A DNA stretch of 64,000 bases, taken from assembly GCA_031216915.1 (NCBI GenBank), contig CM062296.1, positions 450,120,287 through 450,184,286 on the forward strand, given 5' to 3'. The notes beneath the pieces were generated by a model that saw nothing but the letters and a program-made list of their open reading frames with translations, made no database searches and was not told where the DNA came from. Shown in pieces: positions 30,000 to 41,436 of the stretch. Each line of letters starts with the position of its first letter. The first letter of the stretch is position 1. Source of the DNA: Pictodentalium vernedei (lineage: Eukaryota; Mollusca; Scaphopoda; Dentaliida; Dentaliidae). Both the position numbers and the translations under genes were made by a program.

Positions 30000-30830
30000 A
30001 GAAAGTGGATAGAGTAACCTCGAAGAGAAATATAACAGAAAATGGTAAAGAGAAATGGAGAAGAGATATTGGAAAAGTAATTCATGTGATGATATGAACT
30101 GCTTACTCAAAGTCAAACTACATAAATCTCTAAGCGGATATTACAAGTAGAATAAATCAGGACTGGTTGGATTTCTTATTGGACAAAGAGAGCAAAGCAA
30201 AGGGGAAGACGAAATAAATTAAAAAGAAATAATATTTGTGGAGATAATAATTGTGGTATTTCTGCTTGGTGCAGGATCTATATAAACACATGTACACATA
30301 CACACATGCATACACACGCATACATACGTAGACATACACATGTATGTATACGTACGCACGCGTGCGCATGCATGCACATACATATCCAATTCGAACTGAA
30401 ATCTGGAATTTCAGCACATATATACACTCACCTAGATGTACATACATGTACATATACACGTACGGTATATTATTTATATATATCTCCACCCCCAAGAAGG
30501 TAACACACAAAGAAGATCAGCGTTCGGTAGTGCGTTTGATTGAACAGGATCCATCAGGGTTGGTGTACTACTAGCAAGCTTTGTTTTTAGTTCTAAGAAT
30601 AAAATCAATAGGAAAAATGGAAACCCTTCTGGCGCGAAAATCGAAAGTTGTCAGAAGGGGATACCTGTTGTGCTGGCGTGGTACCGAACAAGTGGATCCA
30701 CCCTATATCTTGTTGTGAGGTTAATCCATCTTGCAACAGATAAGTTTCCATAGGAAGACGATAAAATGGTAATGATTGTGGTGTTGGTAATAATGATAAT
30801 AATAATTCCAATGCCAAGCGGTTCACACAG
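30000..30830. other. Non-coding stretch with alternating purine-pyrimidine tract
   Basis: 30285-30470 is rich in CACATA, GCATAC and ACGCACGCGTGCGCATGC, an alternating purine-pyrimidine tract of degenerate CA/TA/CG dinucleotides able to adopt Z-DNA. ORFs across it are low-complexity artefacts. The rest shows no recognisable gene. Confidence 0.6.
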
Positions 30831-30869
30831 ATCGGAAAATCATGACTGATAGCGCTAAGATGACATCGG

Positions 30870-31220
30870 AGGAATCGAACATAGAAAACTATAATGATAA
30901 TTGTGATAGTAATAATTGTAAAAATAAAAAAGGCCCTGCTAACCTGGAATTTCTATTCGAATCGAATCTCGAAACGAATCATGTCAGAGATTCGCGAACC
31001 GAATCAAATTCTGAATCGAATCGGCATGCTTCACAGACACCGAGATTTACTACCGATTTCAGTCGTCTGAAGACATTTGTGAACAGTGCACTTTGCGTAG
31101 AATAGAGCGATTTGGTGAGCACGGGGTGGCATGAAAGATTCGAGAGGATTCAATGTCCTGGGTTCGGAACCGAATCGAATCGAATCACGATTCGAATTTC
31201 GAATATTCGCACGGCCCTAA
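30870..31220. repeat. GAATCG-rich interspersed repeat
   Basis: Many GAATCG, CGAATC and ATTCGAA words occur at 30870-31025 and again at 31150-31216 (ATCGAATCGAATCACGATTCGAATTTCGAATATTCGCACGG in total, split around small palindromes). It resembles a dispersed non-coding repeat. No coding signal. Confidence 0.45.
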
Positions 31221-31599
31221 ATGGTAATCCTAAAGAAGTCGCTTGCAAGACGGATCGAGATAAGGGTGTCCCAGTTGGTATTGGCTGATGAATCATGCAC
31301 AACTGTCGTCGAAGTGATTAATTGAGCCAATTATTAATATACTAATATGCTGTATCCAATAAATGCTGGATTCCCATAGTTACCACGTATATATACGACA
31401 ATGATAAATCAATAACACAGACGATAATGATGTTGATTGGTCGGGACTTTAAAACATTTCAGTTTGTTTTGGGGAAAATAGAAACTGGAATTAGATATTC
31501 ACACTTTCCAGTTTTGACAGGAACGAGTTTTCGATGAAGTCGAGTCGGAGAGGAGCAGGTGGAGAATTTCAGCCTATTCGCCATTGTGAGTTAATTAGA

Positions 31600-31790
31600 T
31601 TCAATTTGTGTCACAAAAATCCAGCTCATGATCCCACATTGGGGCGAGCTCGATGAGCTCACCCCAATGAGGGGGGGGGGGGGGGGTGCACAAGCAATGA
31701 TCTCGAGACAAAGATAAAATGTTGTAGCAATTCATGACTTTGGTAAAGTGTAATATTCCATTCGCTTAGGGTAAAGACTTATCCAAATGT
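31600..31790. mobile_element. Degenerate palindromic MITE, family 1-like
   Basis: The centre has CCCACATTGGGGCGAGCTC facing GAGCTCACCCCAATG, followed by a long G run (31673-31686) and GAGACAAAGATAAAATG as in family 1. Terminal repeats and TTAA are not clear. Confidence 0.45.
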
Positions 31791-31799
31791 AACACTCTA

Positions 31800-32420
31800 T
31801 ACAATCCCATCACCAAAACTGGAATATAATTATATATACACGGATATCAGATGCACTATGATATTGGAGCAAGTGCATGGTATTTAAGCTGCCTTTCCAC
31901 CGTCATGGATATAGCTTAAGATCAGTACCTATATATATACACAGCTTACCTACTACAAATATCTAAGAATTCTATCGGTTTCAGAACGTCACATACAAGT
32001 CATTTATAATACTATGTACTACAAGTCAGGATCAACATACCCTCACAGAAGTGATCTCCCTTTTGTTCGTTAATTATTCAGAGTATAGTGGGCCAATAGC
32101 CGCGTCGCGTCAGTCTTGGGAGCCCATATTTAGCCTGAAGTGCAGCAGGTAAGGCAACTTAAATATCCCACACTTCGAGGACATGTGTCATGTCATATTC
32201 GTAGTGAAACTGTTTTGGCCGTGTGAATCTGCATCGGTACGACCCATGGAAGAGTGCTCGTGGGCAATCTCCCATGAGATGGAACAAGGCAAAGACATTC
32301 GGACAACAACTAACCAGTGCCTGCATCAGATGGTTTGTCTTTTTCAAGTGTTCGGGTAATAAACTAAGTATTTATTTAATGTTATCCAATTCGAAAGAGC
32401 TCACGTAACTCTATTAAATA
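31800..32420. other. Unassigned non-coding stretch
   Basis: No ORF with coding character, no RNA gene and no clear repeat found by eye. AT-rich stretches with TATATA runs near 31830 and 31930. Confidence 0.4.
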
Positions 32421-32714
32421 TGGCGAAATGGACCAAAGGCGTGTGTTGGATTTCCGGAGGTCAAATATATCTATAAGGAAAACTTTGGTGCTTGTCGTTG
32501 GCGTTTCTCGGCAAAGAATAATGTTTGGATTCGATTGACAATAGTTAACACTATAACCTGTATATCACCAAGAAGTAAGAGGACAAGAGTTTTGACTGCA
32601 GGTAGGGCAAATGAGTTTGCGTTTTGGAATTCAATTGGAGGATATCCAGTCAAGTAGACTCCACTGATTTATAAGTAGCCAACAAATATCAGGGGTTAAG
32701 AGAGGTCATTTGAG

Positions 32715-32957
32715 CCTTTCACTCAACACAACGGTCAAGAACGGGCACCGCCATTCAGTAATTCACCATTCAATTTTTAGTATTGTCAATCCCTGTCCTC
32801 GAAACACAACCCACGAATCCTCAGTGGAACGGACTCGTCGCGCTCGGTCCATTGAGGGGTCACAAGCTATGTTGCAAAGGCAATAAGAAAGGGAGATCGC
32901 TTGTTATTCCGGAATGTTTTCACAATGGTCATTTGCGATGGGAAAAGGGTTGGAGGG
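32715..32957 (-). mobile_element. Palindromic MITE family 1, inside first tandem copy
   Basis: In reverse orientation relative to 58709-58949: CCTTTCACTCAACACAACGG corresponds to the family's right end, ATTCACCATTCAATTTT to its internal part, and the centre CTCAGTGGAACGGACTCG faces CTCGGTCCATTGAGG. The other end is GGGAAAAGGGTT. Confidence 0.55.
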
Positions 32958-33357
32958 GCTGACGTGATGTTGATCGGATCAGTGTTATTTGTCACACTGA
33001 CTCCTGATTGTGTATGCCGAATACCCCCAGCCCCCCCCCCCCCCCTCCTCACCAAACTATGTTCAATAAAGCGTAATGGACAAGAGGCCTGAATTGGATT
33101 TCCGGAGATCAAATAGATCCACAAGGGAAGCTCTGGTACTTAATGTTGTCGTTTCTCGGCATAGTATAATGTTTTAGATTCGATTGACAATACTTAACAC
33201 TATAACCTGTATGTCACTAAGACGTAAGAGGACAAGTTATAACTGCAGGTAGGGCAAATAAGTTTGCATTTTGGAATTCGATCATAGGATATCCAAATAA
33301 CTAGACTCCACTGATTTTGAAATAGCCAACGAATAGTTGGGGTTAAGGGAGGTCATT

Positions 33358-33608
33358 AGAACCCTTCCCTCAACGCAACGGTCAAGAACAGGCATCACCA
33401 TTCACTAATTCACCATTCAAATTTAATATTGTGAATCTCTGTCCTCGAAACACAGCTCGCGAATCCTCAGTGGAACGAACTCGTCACGCTCGTTCCAATG
33501 AGGGATCACAAGCTACATTTCAAAGTCAAAAAGAAAGGGAAATCGCTTCTTATTCCGGAATATTTTTACAATGGTTATTTGCCATTTGCGTCAGGAAAAG
33601 GGTTGAAG
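33358..33608 (-). mobile_element. Palindromic MITE family 1, inside second tandem copy
   Basis: Paralogue of 32715-32957, duplicated with its surroundings. Centre CTCAGTGGAACGAACTCG facing CTCGTTCCAATGAGG is better preserved. Ends CCCTTCCCTCAACGCAACGG and GGAAAAGGGTT. Confidence 0.55.
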
Positions 33609-33858
33609 GGCTGGCGTGAAGTTGATCGGGTCAAAGTTAATTGTCATGCGGACTCCTGATAGTGAGAGCAGAATACCCCCAGCGCCCCCCCCCCCCCCCC
33701 CCACAGACGTGCTAAGGTACAGAAAAGCTCGTAGCAAGGATTATCCACCCTATAAAGGCATAGGAAGCTCGACGCACTTTTTATTTAATTTTTTGTTCGT
33801 TTATGTATTTGCTTATTTGTTTGTTAGTGTTTATGGACATCAGGTTTCCTAATTAAGG

Positions 33859-34827
33859 CTAATTCACAATAAAAGACTGTGACGTATTTAAATTAATTTT
33901 TTGCACAATCTTGAACTTATTGTCCAGGTCATCCATCTGCCATGGGCTTGTGAGCCTTTCGACAGAGCCATCCCTGTATTTAACAAAGATGACTCCGTCG
34001 AAGGTCCACGAGTCCTGAAGCTTCCCTTCGCGAACCATAACACGAGCTCTGCGAGCCATGGAAGCGCGAGTCCTGGTCAGATCTTCGTTAATGAAGATGC
34101 CGGGGCGGTTAGGTCCTTGTCGACTGGAATCAGATGCAAGCTTGATGGATTTCAATTTTACACGTGAGCGATAAAGTTTGTTACGTATTCTGTAACTACT
34201 CAATCGGAAGATGATCGGACGTGCTTCAATGGGTTTTCCATTCACCACTTTAGGGCCTACTCGGTGACTCCTAGAAATGTCGTCGATAGATATATTGACG
34301 CCTATTTTGCTGGCAATGTCTATAACAATATTGTCAGTGTTTTCCCCTGACTTCTCAGCAATACCGGAGAGCCGTAAGTTGGTTCGTCGACCGTACTGTT
34401 CCAGGTCGTCGACCCTATCAGTGAGCTCCTGAAGTCTTTTATCCTTTGCGGTTAATTCGTCTCTCAATGTCTCAACAGTATTTTCTTAGTCACTGATACG
34501 CTCATTTGCGGCCTCAAGGAAAACAGACTTCAGGGACTCCCTGACAGACGGGTCTTGCAGAACTCTTGCGAAGGCGATGGACATCCGGTCGTCTTGTGTC
34601 AACTGAGTTTGTCGCTCCCTGGGAGCTTCGGAATTCCAAAAGTCAAAAAGATCGGGCTCCTCGTCTGAGTTGGTGTATTCGCGAGGCTTCTTGTTTCCTG
34701 CTGGGGAGGGAGTAGAACTAAGTGCTGATCTATTTCTCTTATTAGTATCATTAGTATCATTTTCTGTGTCAATTGTGTCATCGTTTTGATCAGAACTGGC
34801 ATCAGTGATTGTATTGGAATCTTCCAT
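33859..34827 (-). pseudogene. LINE ORF1 (coiled coil, RRM-like), one in-frame stop
   Basis: A single frame of ~322 codons interrupted by one TAA at 34486-34488. The N-terminal part (34827-34489) is acidic, then Lys/Arg-rich, and ends in a helical segment. After the stop come a coiled coil (RDELTAKDKRLQELTDRVDDLEQY), the signature GRRTNLRLSGI, and a basic RRM-like and C-terminal domain (RPIIFRLSSYRIRNKLYR, IFINEDLTRTRASMARRA). This layout matches ORF1 proteins of L1/CR1-type LINEs. No ORF2 follows within 4 kb downstream on this strand, and 33780-33855 is A-rich on the minus strand, like a retroposon tail. Confidence 0.75.
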
Positions 34828-35623
34828 CTTTCACAGTTTTTTTTACTGGTTTGACACAATTTTGCTTGCAATTGAAAAAAAACAATCAAAAAAAAACAAA
34901 AAACAATCAAGACTCAAAGTAAGACTCAAAATATTTACATTGGAGAGAAGCTGTGGTGCTACTGGGAAACTATTCCTTCATTTTCCATCATTCTTTGGCA
35001 AAAGTTATGTTTGTTGATAATGTTTTAAGGTTATTTCGGGTCACTGATACTTTATGAGCTGAATTAGTGATGAGTGGTGTGAACAATCACTCACACAGTC
35101 ACAAATAAGAAGAAAGGTCAACACGCATGGATGAGAACATCAAGCAGCAGAGCCGAACGACTTCCACAATACAGCTGCAACCAAGATTAGTTGCAGATTA
35201 AGTTGAATATCAAGCAGTCAAGCAGTTTTCCAGTTTTTTTTCAGTTTTTATCAGTTTAAGTCTAATGATTCGTTTTCAGATTAACCCGAGTACTGACATC
35301 AATATCCGAAAAACAGAATCTCATTTTTCAATATATATACTCACTACAAAACTCATCAGTAGGGCAACAACGGACCGTTACCAATGAAAACAAACCACCT
35401 CCATGTTTGATCCATTTTCATCATCAGACAACAAGCAAACAAAAATCCAAGAATTCAGTCATCAAAAGTTTGGTAATACAAAATGTTACATGATATGTCA
35501 ATTCAAAACTCCTTTATCAACATACTGTACAATGATGAGATCCACCAACTATGAAAATAACCATCAAAAATTGACTTTGAAGCAAGAGCGAATCGCTAGT
35601 GTGCAACCACCATGGGTCACGTG
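34828..35623. other. Non-coding stretch upstream of minus-strand LINE ORF1
   Basis: May include the 5' UTR of the ORF1-bearing element. The plus-strand ORFs here lack coding character. At 35624 it joins PLE 3' UTR sequence at GCCAGTCAGTTTAACC. Confidence 0.4.
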
Positions 35624-35976
35624 GCCAGTCAGTTTAACCAGTTCCTAAGCTCATCACTTAGTTTAAATCAAATTTGGTGTAATTTTTTGTCATGTTTGAA
35701 ACCCATCAGGGTTCAGTAAATGAAAACAATTTTTCGGCGGCATATTAAAAGAAAAAAACGTTTCAGTAGGAAATGTCTGTGCCAGTGCGATTTTTTAACC
35801 TCAAACACACACAGGCGAGTGCCAGAGTTCATATATGCCCAAAAACAAAATAGGTTCTAATTTCAATCATGTGTATGTATTTCCTAAATAAAATTATTAT
35901 TTATTTATTTATATATTTATTTATTGATTATTTTTTATTTTTTATTATTTTTTTATTTTCAATTTTTTATTAATTT

Positions 35977-36031
<55 letters not shown>

Positions 36032-36634
36032 TTTGGTTGATTCATTTATTTATTTGGTTGATTCATTTATTTAAATTATTATTTTTATTTTTAATTAAAA
36101 TTTTCCTACCTTTCACACAATGTAGAGGTTCAGAAGGTAAAACACACAATTTCTACGTGGTGTAAAATATTTTCCGTCATAAACCTCCGTCGGGGGATAT
36201 TCATTCCAACTGATAACATTCGTGAGGCATCATGACCTTTGGCGTATTTTTTCATTTATTTCTTTAGTCTCAATATATTTTATTTTATCAAACCATTTTT
36301 TCATATTATTTTCACATACTTCTGAAGCCAGTAAAGCAAACCGCTCCCGATTGGTTTTACTTAAATCAAAGCCAACCAATAGGACTTCATGGGGTCAGTA
36401 AAGCAAACCACTCACTGACTGATTAAAATTCAATGGAAGCCAATCAATAGGGCTTCATCTGATTTGTTTGGACGACACAAACTGAGTTGTGAAAAACAAA
36501 CTTGGAACATCTTAGATTGAAAAGAATTAATTAGATGAGTGACATTTGTCAGCTTGTTATCGAGTCCAATTATGTACTGAGCTGTGAAAAACACCCCCAG
36601 CCCACATATGGATATATACCACGCATGCCCTCCC
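35624..36634 (+). mobile_element. PLE 3' UTR-only fragment directly upstream of PLE copy b
   Basis: Starts within the PLE 3' UTR and runs through the TTTA tract (35888-36090), the ~70-bp direct repeat with CCAAT motifs and the TATATA motif to GCCCTCCC at 36634, where PLE copy b begins. This is the head-to-tail partial-copy arrangement (pseudo-LTR) typical of Penelope-like elements. Confidence 0.85.
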
Positions 36635-36640
36635 AAAGTT
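36337..36640 (+). promoter_or_regulatory. Putative PLE promoter spanning the PLE-PLE junction
   Basis: CCGATTGG and CCAACCAATAGG, then CCAATCAATAGG (~36340-36460), supply CCAAT-type motifs. TATATA at 36613-36618 lies 22 bases before AAAGTT (36635). A start site at or just after the junction would yield exactly the constant 5' end seen in PLE copies a, b and c. This is inferred from sequence and spacing only. Confidence 0.4.
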
Positions 36641-36838
36641 GGAATCATTTTCCTCAAAGTCTCTTTGAAAAAGCCAAACCAAGCGAAACGCGTCGAGACA
36701 GACGGATTATTTTCTACCTTTGCTGAAGACTACAACCAATCCAGGTATCTTCTCTAATAGGTAATATCTAGATTTCATTTTAATTTATTTCATTTCTTCA
36801 TTTTAATTTCATTTCAAATTCATCTACCTATTCTTCAA

Positions 36839-38338
36839 ATGGCTCAAAAAAGACAGAAGCATCAGGGAAAGAGAGTTGCCCAGTCTGGAAGAGGCCAGGA
36901 ACAATCGTTCCAGGCCTATTCTAGATTGGTCAAGGCCCTTTTCCAGGTGATTCAGTGTATGCACCATATTGGGCTCCTAGAGCAGCATTTGGCCAACCGG
37001 GATTTCCCGAAACAGTCGGAGAAGAAAGTAGATGAGTTAGGTGGCTTTCTAAAGCCGGCTCTTCCCACCCCACACATTTTTTCTGTTTTTCGACAGATTA
37101 GTGTGGGATGGGCCAACCAAACGTTAAATGCTTTAGTTGAGCATTACAAGATAAATTTAAACCAGTTGAAGTCTAAGATAACTTTGGCTATGCGACCACC
37201 TCCTGGACTCGAAAAAATAGACTTCAACAGCGCTTCGGCGCGTGCCTTGATCTGGGCTCAAAAAAACTTTAAAAATAAGTTGACAGATAAGACGATTTCG
37301 GCCTATGAGTCTTACATTTCGGAACTTCGCACAGCGTCTGGAGTAAGGAACAATACGGGAGGGAGCAAGCAAACTCCGGCCCGTGTTGTCCCTCTACCCC
37401 AACGCGAAAAGCAAAATAAGAAAAGATCAAGGCAAAGCACTTCTCCCTCTTCTTTTCCTTCTACTTCTTCTTTCTCTCAGAGTAAGCGCCTCAATTTGCA
37501 AACATCTCCGGTCCATATTGTGACTGAAGATGCTCGCAAATTGAGTAACGCTGTCTCGCCTCGTCTTATTCCTCTACCTCCTACTCCTCCTCAGCCTTTC
37601 CTCTCTGGTTCTCCTAGTGCTCTCACTAGAACTCCTCCTCCTCCTTCTGTTTCTTCTCCTGCTTCTGTTTCCTCTCCTGCTTCTGTTTCTTCTCCCCCTT
37701 CTCCTGCCTCTAGTGTGGTTCAACCAGGTATATCGTACTCAGAGAAAGTCAAATCACCGAGCCGCAACTCGGGCCGCTCATTTGATTCTAAATTCTCCCA
37801 GTTTCGGCATAAAAGCGGAGTTAATTTTGACAAAAGGAATTGGCGCCTCCCCGATGTTTGTAAAAACATCCTTATGATTGGAAGTTCAAATTTAGGACGC
37901 ATTGATCGAAATCCCCATCCGGACATCCAGGTGGAGTGTTACCCCGGCGCCAAATTCAATCATCTGCGCTCTATGTTTAAAGGGCACAGGGGCCAGTCCA
38001 GTCCCCAAAAAATATTATTAAATATTGGCGTGAATTCTTGAAACGATAATTCTGATCTCGTAGTTAAGCAGTTGCGGAATATGCTTAGCGATATCAGGGT
38101 CAAGTTTAGATCAGCAAAAATTTATTTCGCTGAACTAAACTTTTTGCAAAAACTCCCTCAGGCTGAGAGGAGAACCCTGAGCATCATCAACGAAACCATT
38201 CGGAAAGTAAAGGACGTTAACGTGATACCAAAAATTGATGACGCGAAGTTTGATGTTGCTCAGGATTTAATCCATTGGACCACGAGAACCGCCAATATTA
38301 TGTACGATCACTGGTTGAACCACCTAAATTTAAACTAA
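36839..38338 (+). pseudogene. PLE copy b ORF1, nonsense mutation CGA to TGA
   Basis: Same 499-codon protein as copy a (domain, Ser/Pro linker, SGNH-like C-terminus) but stopped by TGA at 38039-38041, where copies a and c have CGA. The stop falls in the block III region (after IGVNS), removing the block V Asp/His. Reading continues in frame from 38042 to the normal stop at 38336-38338, where the slippery heptamer is intact (38329-38335). Confidence 0.85.
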
Positions 38339-40647
38339 GTAAAGGCAAAGGTAAGAGCCGCCTAACAGATGTGGGATTAGGAACTAATGTGGTTAACCTG
38401 TCTGGCACCAATGACCTAACAACCCAAGAGAAATCTCTTTTAGATCGCGGTTTAACTTTTGTACCAGCACCAAAGCCTAAAACTGATAACCAAACAAATT
38501 TACCATCATACAACTGTAATTTTCTTAGGCAAATGAAATTAGCAGACCGCTTTAGAAACTCCAGCGGTCGGAAACTTCCTTTTACAGAATCATCTGGTTG
38601 GTCACCTCCAGATAGTGAAGTAGATCCCGAAATTATTGAGGCTAGCAAACGAATCATCCAAAAGGTGTTCAGCATGAACATACTCTCCGATAAAGACAAT
38701 TTAACAGCTGGTGAACGGAGAGCCCTCACGAAACTTTGAAAAAATAAGAAATTAGTAATTAAACCAGCCGACAAAGGTGGGTCGGTAGTTGTTCTATCTC
38801 GGGATAATTATATAAAGGAAGCCATGAGACAACTCAGCAATACTAAACATTATACGAAAATAGATTCACTTATTTGGCCTAGTAATATCGAAAAATTCAA
38901 TAAGATCTTAAAATTTCTCCTCGACGAAGGTCACATTACCAAAAAACAATTGAAATATTTAACAGCTAAGCTCAGTGCTCAAACAAGACAATTTTATATC
39001 CTACCAAAGATCCACAAGGACCGTGCTTCATGGACGGATGACTTAACTCCACCCGGGAGGCCAATTGTATCAGATTGTAATTCGGAATCTTATGCGATCT
39101 CGGAATTAATTGATTATCATCTGAAACCTATAGCAAATAGACATCCGAGCTATCTAAAAAATACACAGGATTTCCTGTCAAAAATTTCGAAATTGAAAAT
39201 ATCGAAAAATGCAATTCTGGCTACTTTGGATATCGACAGTATGTATACGAACATTGATATTGATAAAGGTGTTAAATCAGTTAAAAATGCATTTGAAAAA
39301 TATCCGGATGCGAAACGCCCGGATGAACAAATTTTGGATCTTTTAGAGCTGAGCTTAAAAGGTAATGACTTTCAATTCAATGGAGAATATTTTCTACAAA
39401 TAATGGGTTGTCCTATGGGCAAAAGATTCAGTCCTAATTTTGCAAGCATTTATGTAGCGGAATGGGAGGAAAATGCCTTAAGCAAATGTGCAAAGCATCC
39501 TCTCGTATATCTCAGGTATTTAGATGACATTTTTATTATTTGGGAACATTCAAAAGAAGATTTTGATGAATTTTTAGAAATTTTGAACAATCACGATCCA
39601 AATATTAAATTGAAAGCTACTATCAGTGAAAATTCTGTTGATTTTCTCGATGTGACCGTGTATAAAGGCAAGCAATTTCAGGCGTCCGGTCATTTAGATT
39701 ATAAAGTGTATTTTAAACCAACTGATTCACATCAATTGTTGCACACAAAATCATTTCATCCTCAACATACATTTAAAGGTATCATCAAATCACAACTCAT
39801 TCGTTTCCACCGCAATTCAAGTGATAAGGTAAATTTCAATGAGGCTTGTTCTACTCTATTTGGCGCCCTCAGATCGAGAGGGTACTCGCTGCGCCTCTTG
39901 CGTAGCCTGAAATCCCAAACCCTGAAAAAGCTCGAAAGTCCAGCTGAAACTACCGATTTCGAACCACTGAAGATTGAACACAACAGACCGTTGCAGAATG
40001 GTAGTGGCGCGGTATTTAATTGCAAAAAGCCTCGTTGTAGACTGCATACTTTTATGCCTGATCAGAAAGAGGAATTTTCCTCCGAACAAACGAAAAATTA
40101 TTATCAGATCCGTAACCCCCTCCATTGTGATTCACCAAACATTATTTACCTTATCACTTGTAAGCGATGTCGGAAACAGTATGTTGGTCAAAGTCAAAAT
40201 CCTTTTCGAGAACGTGCTACTAGACACAAACAGGATATAAAACATAATGCTGATGCCCCAGTAGCACAACATTTTAACCTTCCTGGCCATTCTTTGGACG
40301 ATTTCGAAATCCACCCAATTGAACAACCACCAATTAAAGACACATTAGAAGAAACGGATGAATTTAGAAAAAAACGTGAAGCTTTTTGGATCAATACGCT
40401 TCAAACCCTCTGGCCATTTGGTATGAACATATCAGAGGGCGAATGCGAAAGGAGGTCCATCATTCCTTTCACTTTAACGTACAACAGAATGAATATCGAA
40501 ATAGCAAAAATGTTAAAAGATGAATTCAATTTTACCAATGCTAAATTAAATGAACCTTTGAATCTTCGACCTGTCATCGCCTATAAGAAAAACAAAAGCT
40601 TGCGTAACATCCTTGTAAGGACTAAATTAGAGCCCATCAATGAATAA
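38275..40647 (+). pseudogene. PLE copy b ORF2, nonsense mutation CGA to TGA
   Basis: Penelope RT and GIY-YIG as in copy a, interrupted by TGA at 38737-38739 (CGA in copies a and c) just before the KPADKGG motif. The rest is open to 40647, with LDIDSMYTNI, GCPMGKRFSP, YLDD, GIY-YIG core and REAFW intact. Both lesions in this copy are C-to-T changes at CpG, consistent with methylation-linked decay. Confidence 0.85.
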
Positions 40648-40839
40648 CATCAATTATTGCCAGTCAGTTTAACCAGTTCCTAAGCTCATCACTTAGTTTA
40701 AATCAAATTTGGTGTAATTTTTTGTCATGTTTGAAACCCATCAGGGTTCAGTAAATGAAAACAATTTTTCGGCGGCATATTAAAAGAAAAAAACGTTTCA
40801 GTAGGAAATGTCTGTGCCAGTGCGATTTTTTAACCTCAA

Positions 40840-41053
40840 ACACACACACACACACACACTCAGTCTTGTTTTCCCTACATACCGAGGTACCCCATTGTCT
40901 GTCCTTTGTGTGGACTAACGGTTTCAACCTCGTTTTGCCGGTACAGTTCTGGGAAAACAACCGAGGTAAAGGGTTTCTTTTGTCTTTTGTACCTCGGTAA
41001 GGCGAAACACGCAAACTCTTTTGTCTAGTTACCTCGTCAAGTTGGTAAGACAA

Positions 41054-41142
<89 letters not shown>

Positions 41143-41226
41143 CTTGTCTACCCTACATACCGAGGTACCCCATTGTTTGTCCTTTGTGTGGACTAACGGT
41201 TTCTACCTCGTTTTGCCGGTACAGTT
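40840..41226. repeat. CA-repeat-flanked interspersed block (R3) replacing part of PLE 3' UTR
   Basis: (CA)n 40840-40859, a ~188-bp unit (CAGTCTTGTTTTCCC to GGTAAGACAAACG, 40860-41047), a longer (CA)n/CATA tract (41048-41138), and a second partial unit (41141-41226). The unit repeats CCGAGGTA and TACCTCGG words in both orientations. A near-identical unit with CA flanks is at 47915-48200. No coding capacity. Confidence 0.75.
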
Positions 41227-41436
41227 AAAATTCAATGGAAGCCAATCAATAGGGCTTCATCTAATTTGTTTGGACGACACAAACTGAGTTGTGAAAAACA
41301 AACTTGGGACATCTCAGATTGAAAAGAATTAATTAGATGAGTGACACTTGTCAGCTTGTTACCGAGTTTAATTATGTACTGAGCTGTGAAAAACACCCCC
41401 AGCCCACATATGGATATATACCATGCATGCCCTCCC

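Larger units (their letters stand above)
25676..30000 (-). mobile_element. CR1-type LINE with 2A peptide, minus strand, nearly intact
   Basis: On the minus strand, from about 29990 down to about 25676: a leader region, an ORF with a 2A motif and the start of an APE endonuclease, a frame break in a G run, a long ORF with endonuclease and RT, then a 3' UTR ending in AT-rich sequence with AATAAA. A palindromic MITE sits in the 3' part (25974-26209). Outer limits are approximate. ORF1, if present, is not adjacent. Confidence 0.65.
32428..33700. repeat. Tandem duplication of ~650 bp, two diverged copies
   Basis: 32428-33050 and 33078-33700 align through their length: both contain GGATTTCCGGAG, then a GATTCGATTGACAATA stretch, CACTATAACCTGTAT, a reverse-oriented MITE, CTATTTGCGAT-like sequence, and an end of CCCCCAGC followed by a C run (33030-33044; 33684-33700). 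Divergence is roughly 10-15% by eye, so the duplication is old. Confidence 0.8.
36635..41436 (+). mobile_element. PLE copy b, both ORFs killed by nonsense mutations
   Basis: Uninterrupted head-to-tail junction at 36634/36635. Complete 5' UTR, ORF1 and ORF2, each with one premature TGA, and a 3' UTR whose middle (40840-41226) is replaced by CA repeats and another repeat. The promoter-like end (41226-41436) is retained and abuts the LINE-B insertion. Confidence 0.85.
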
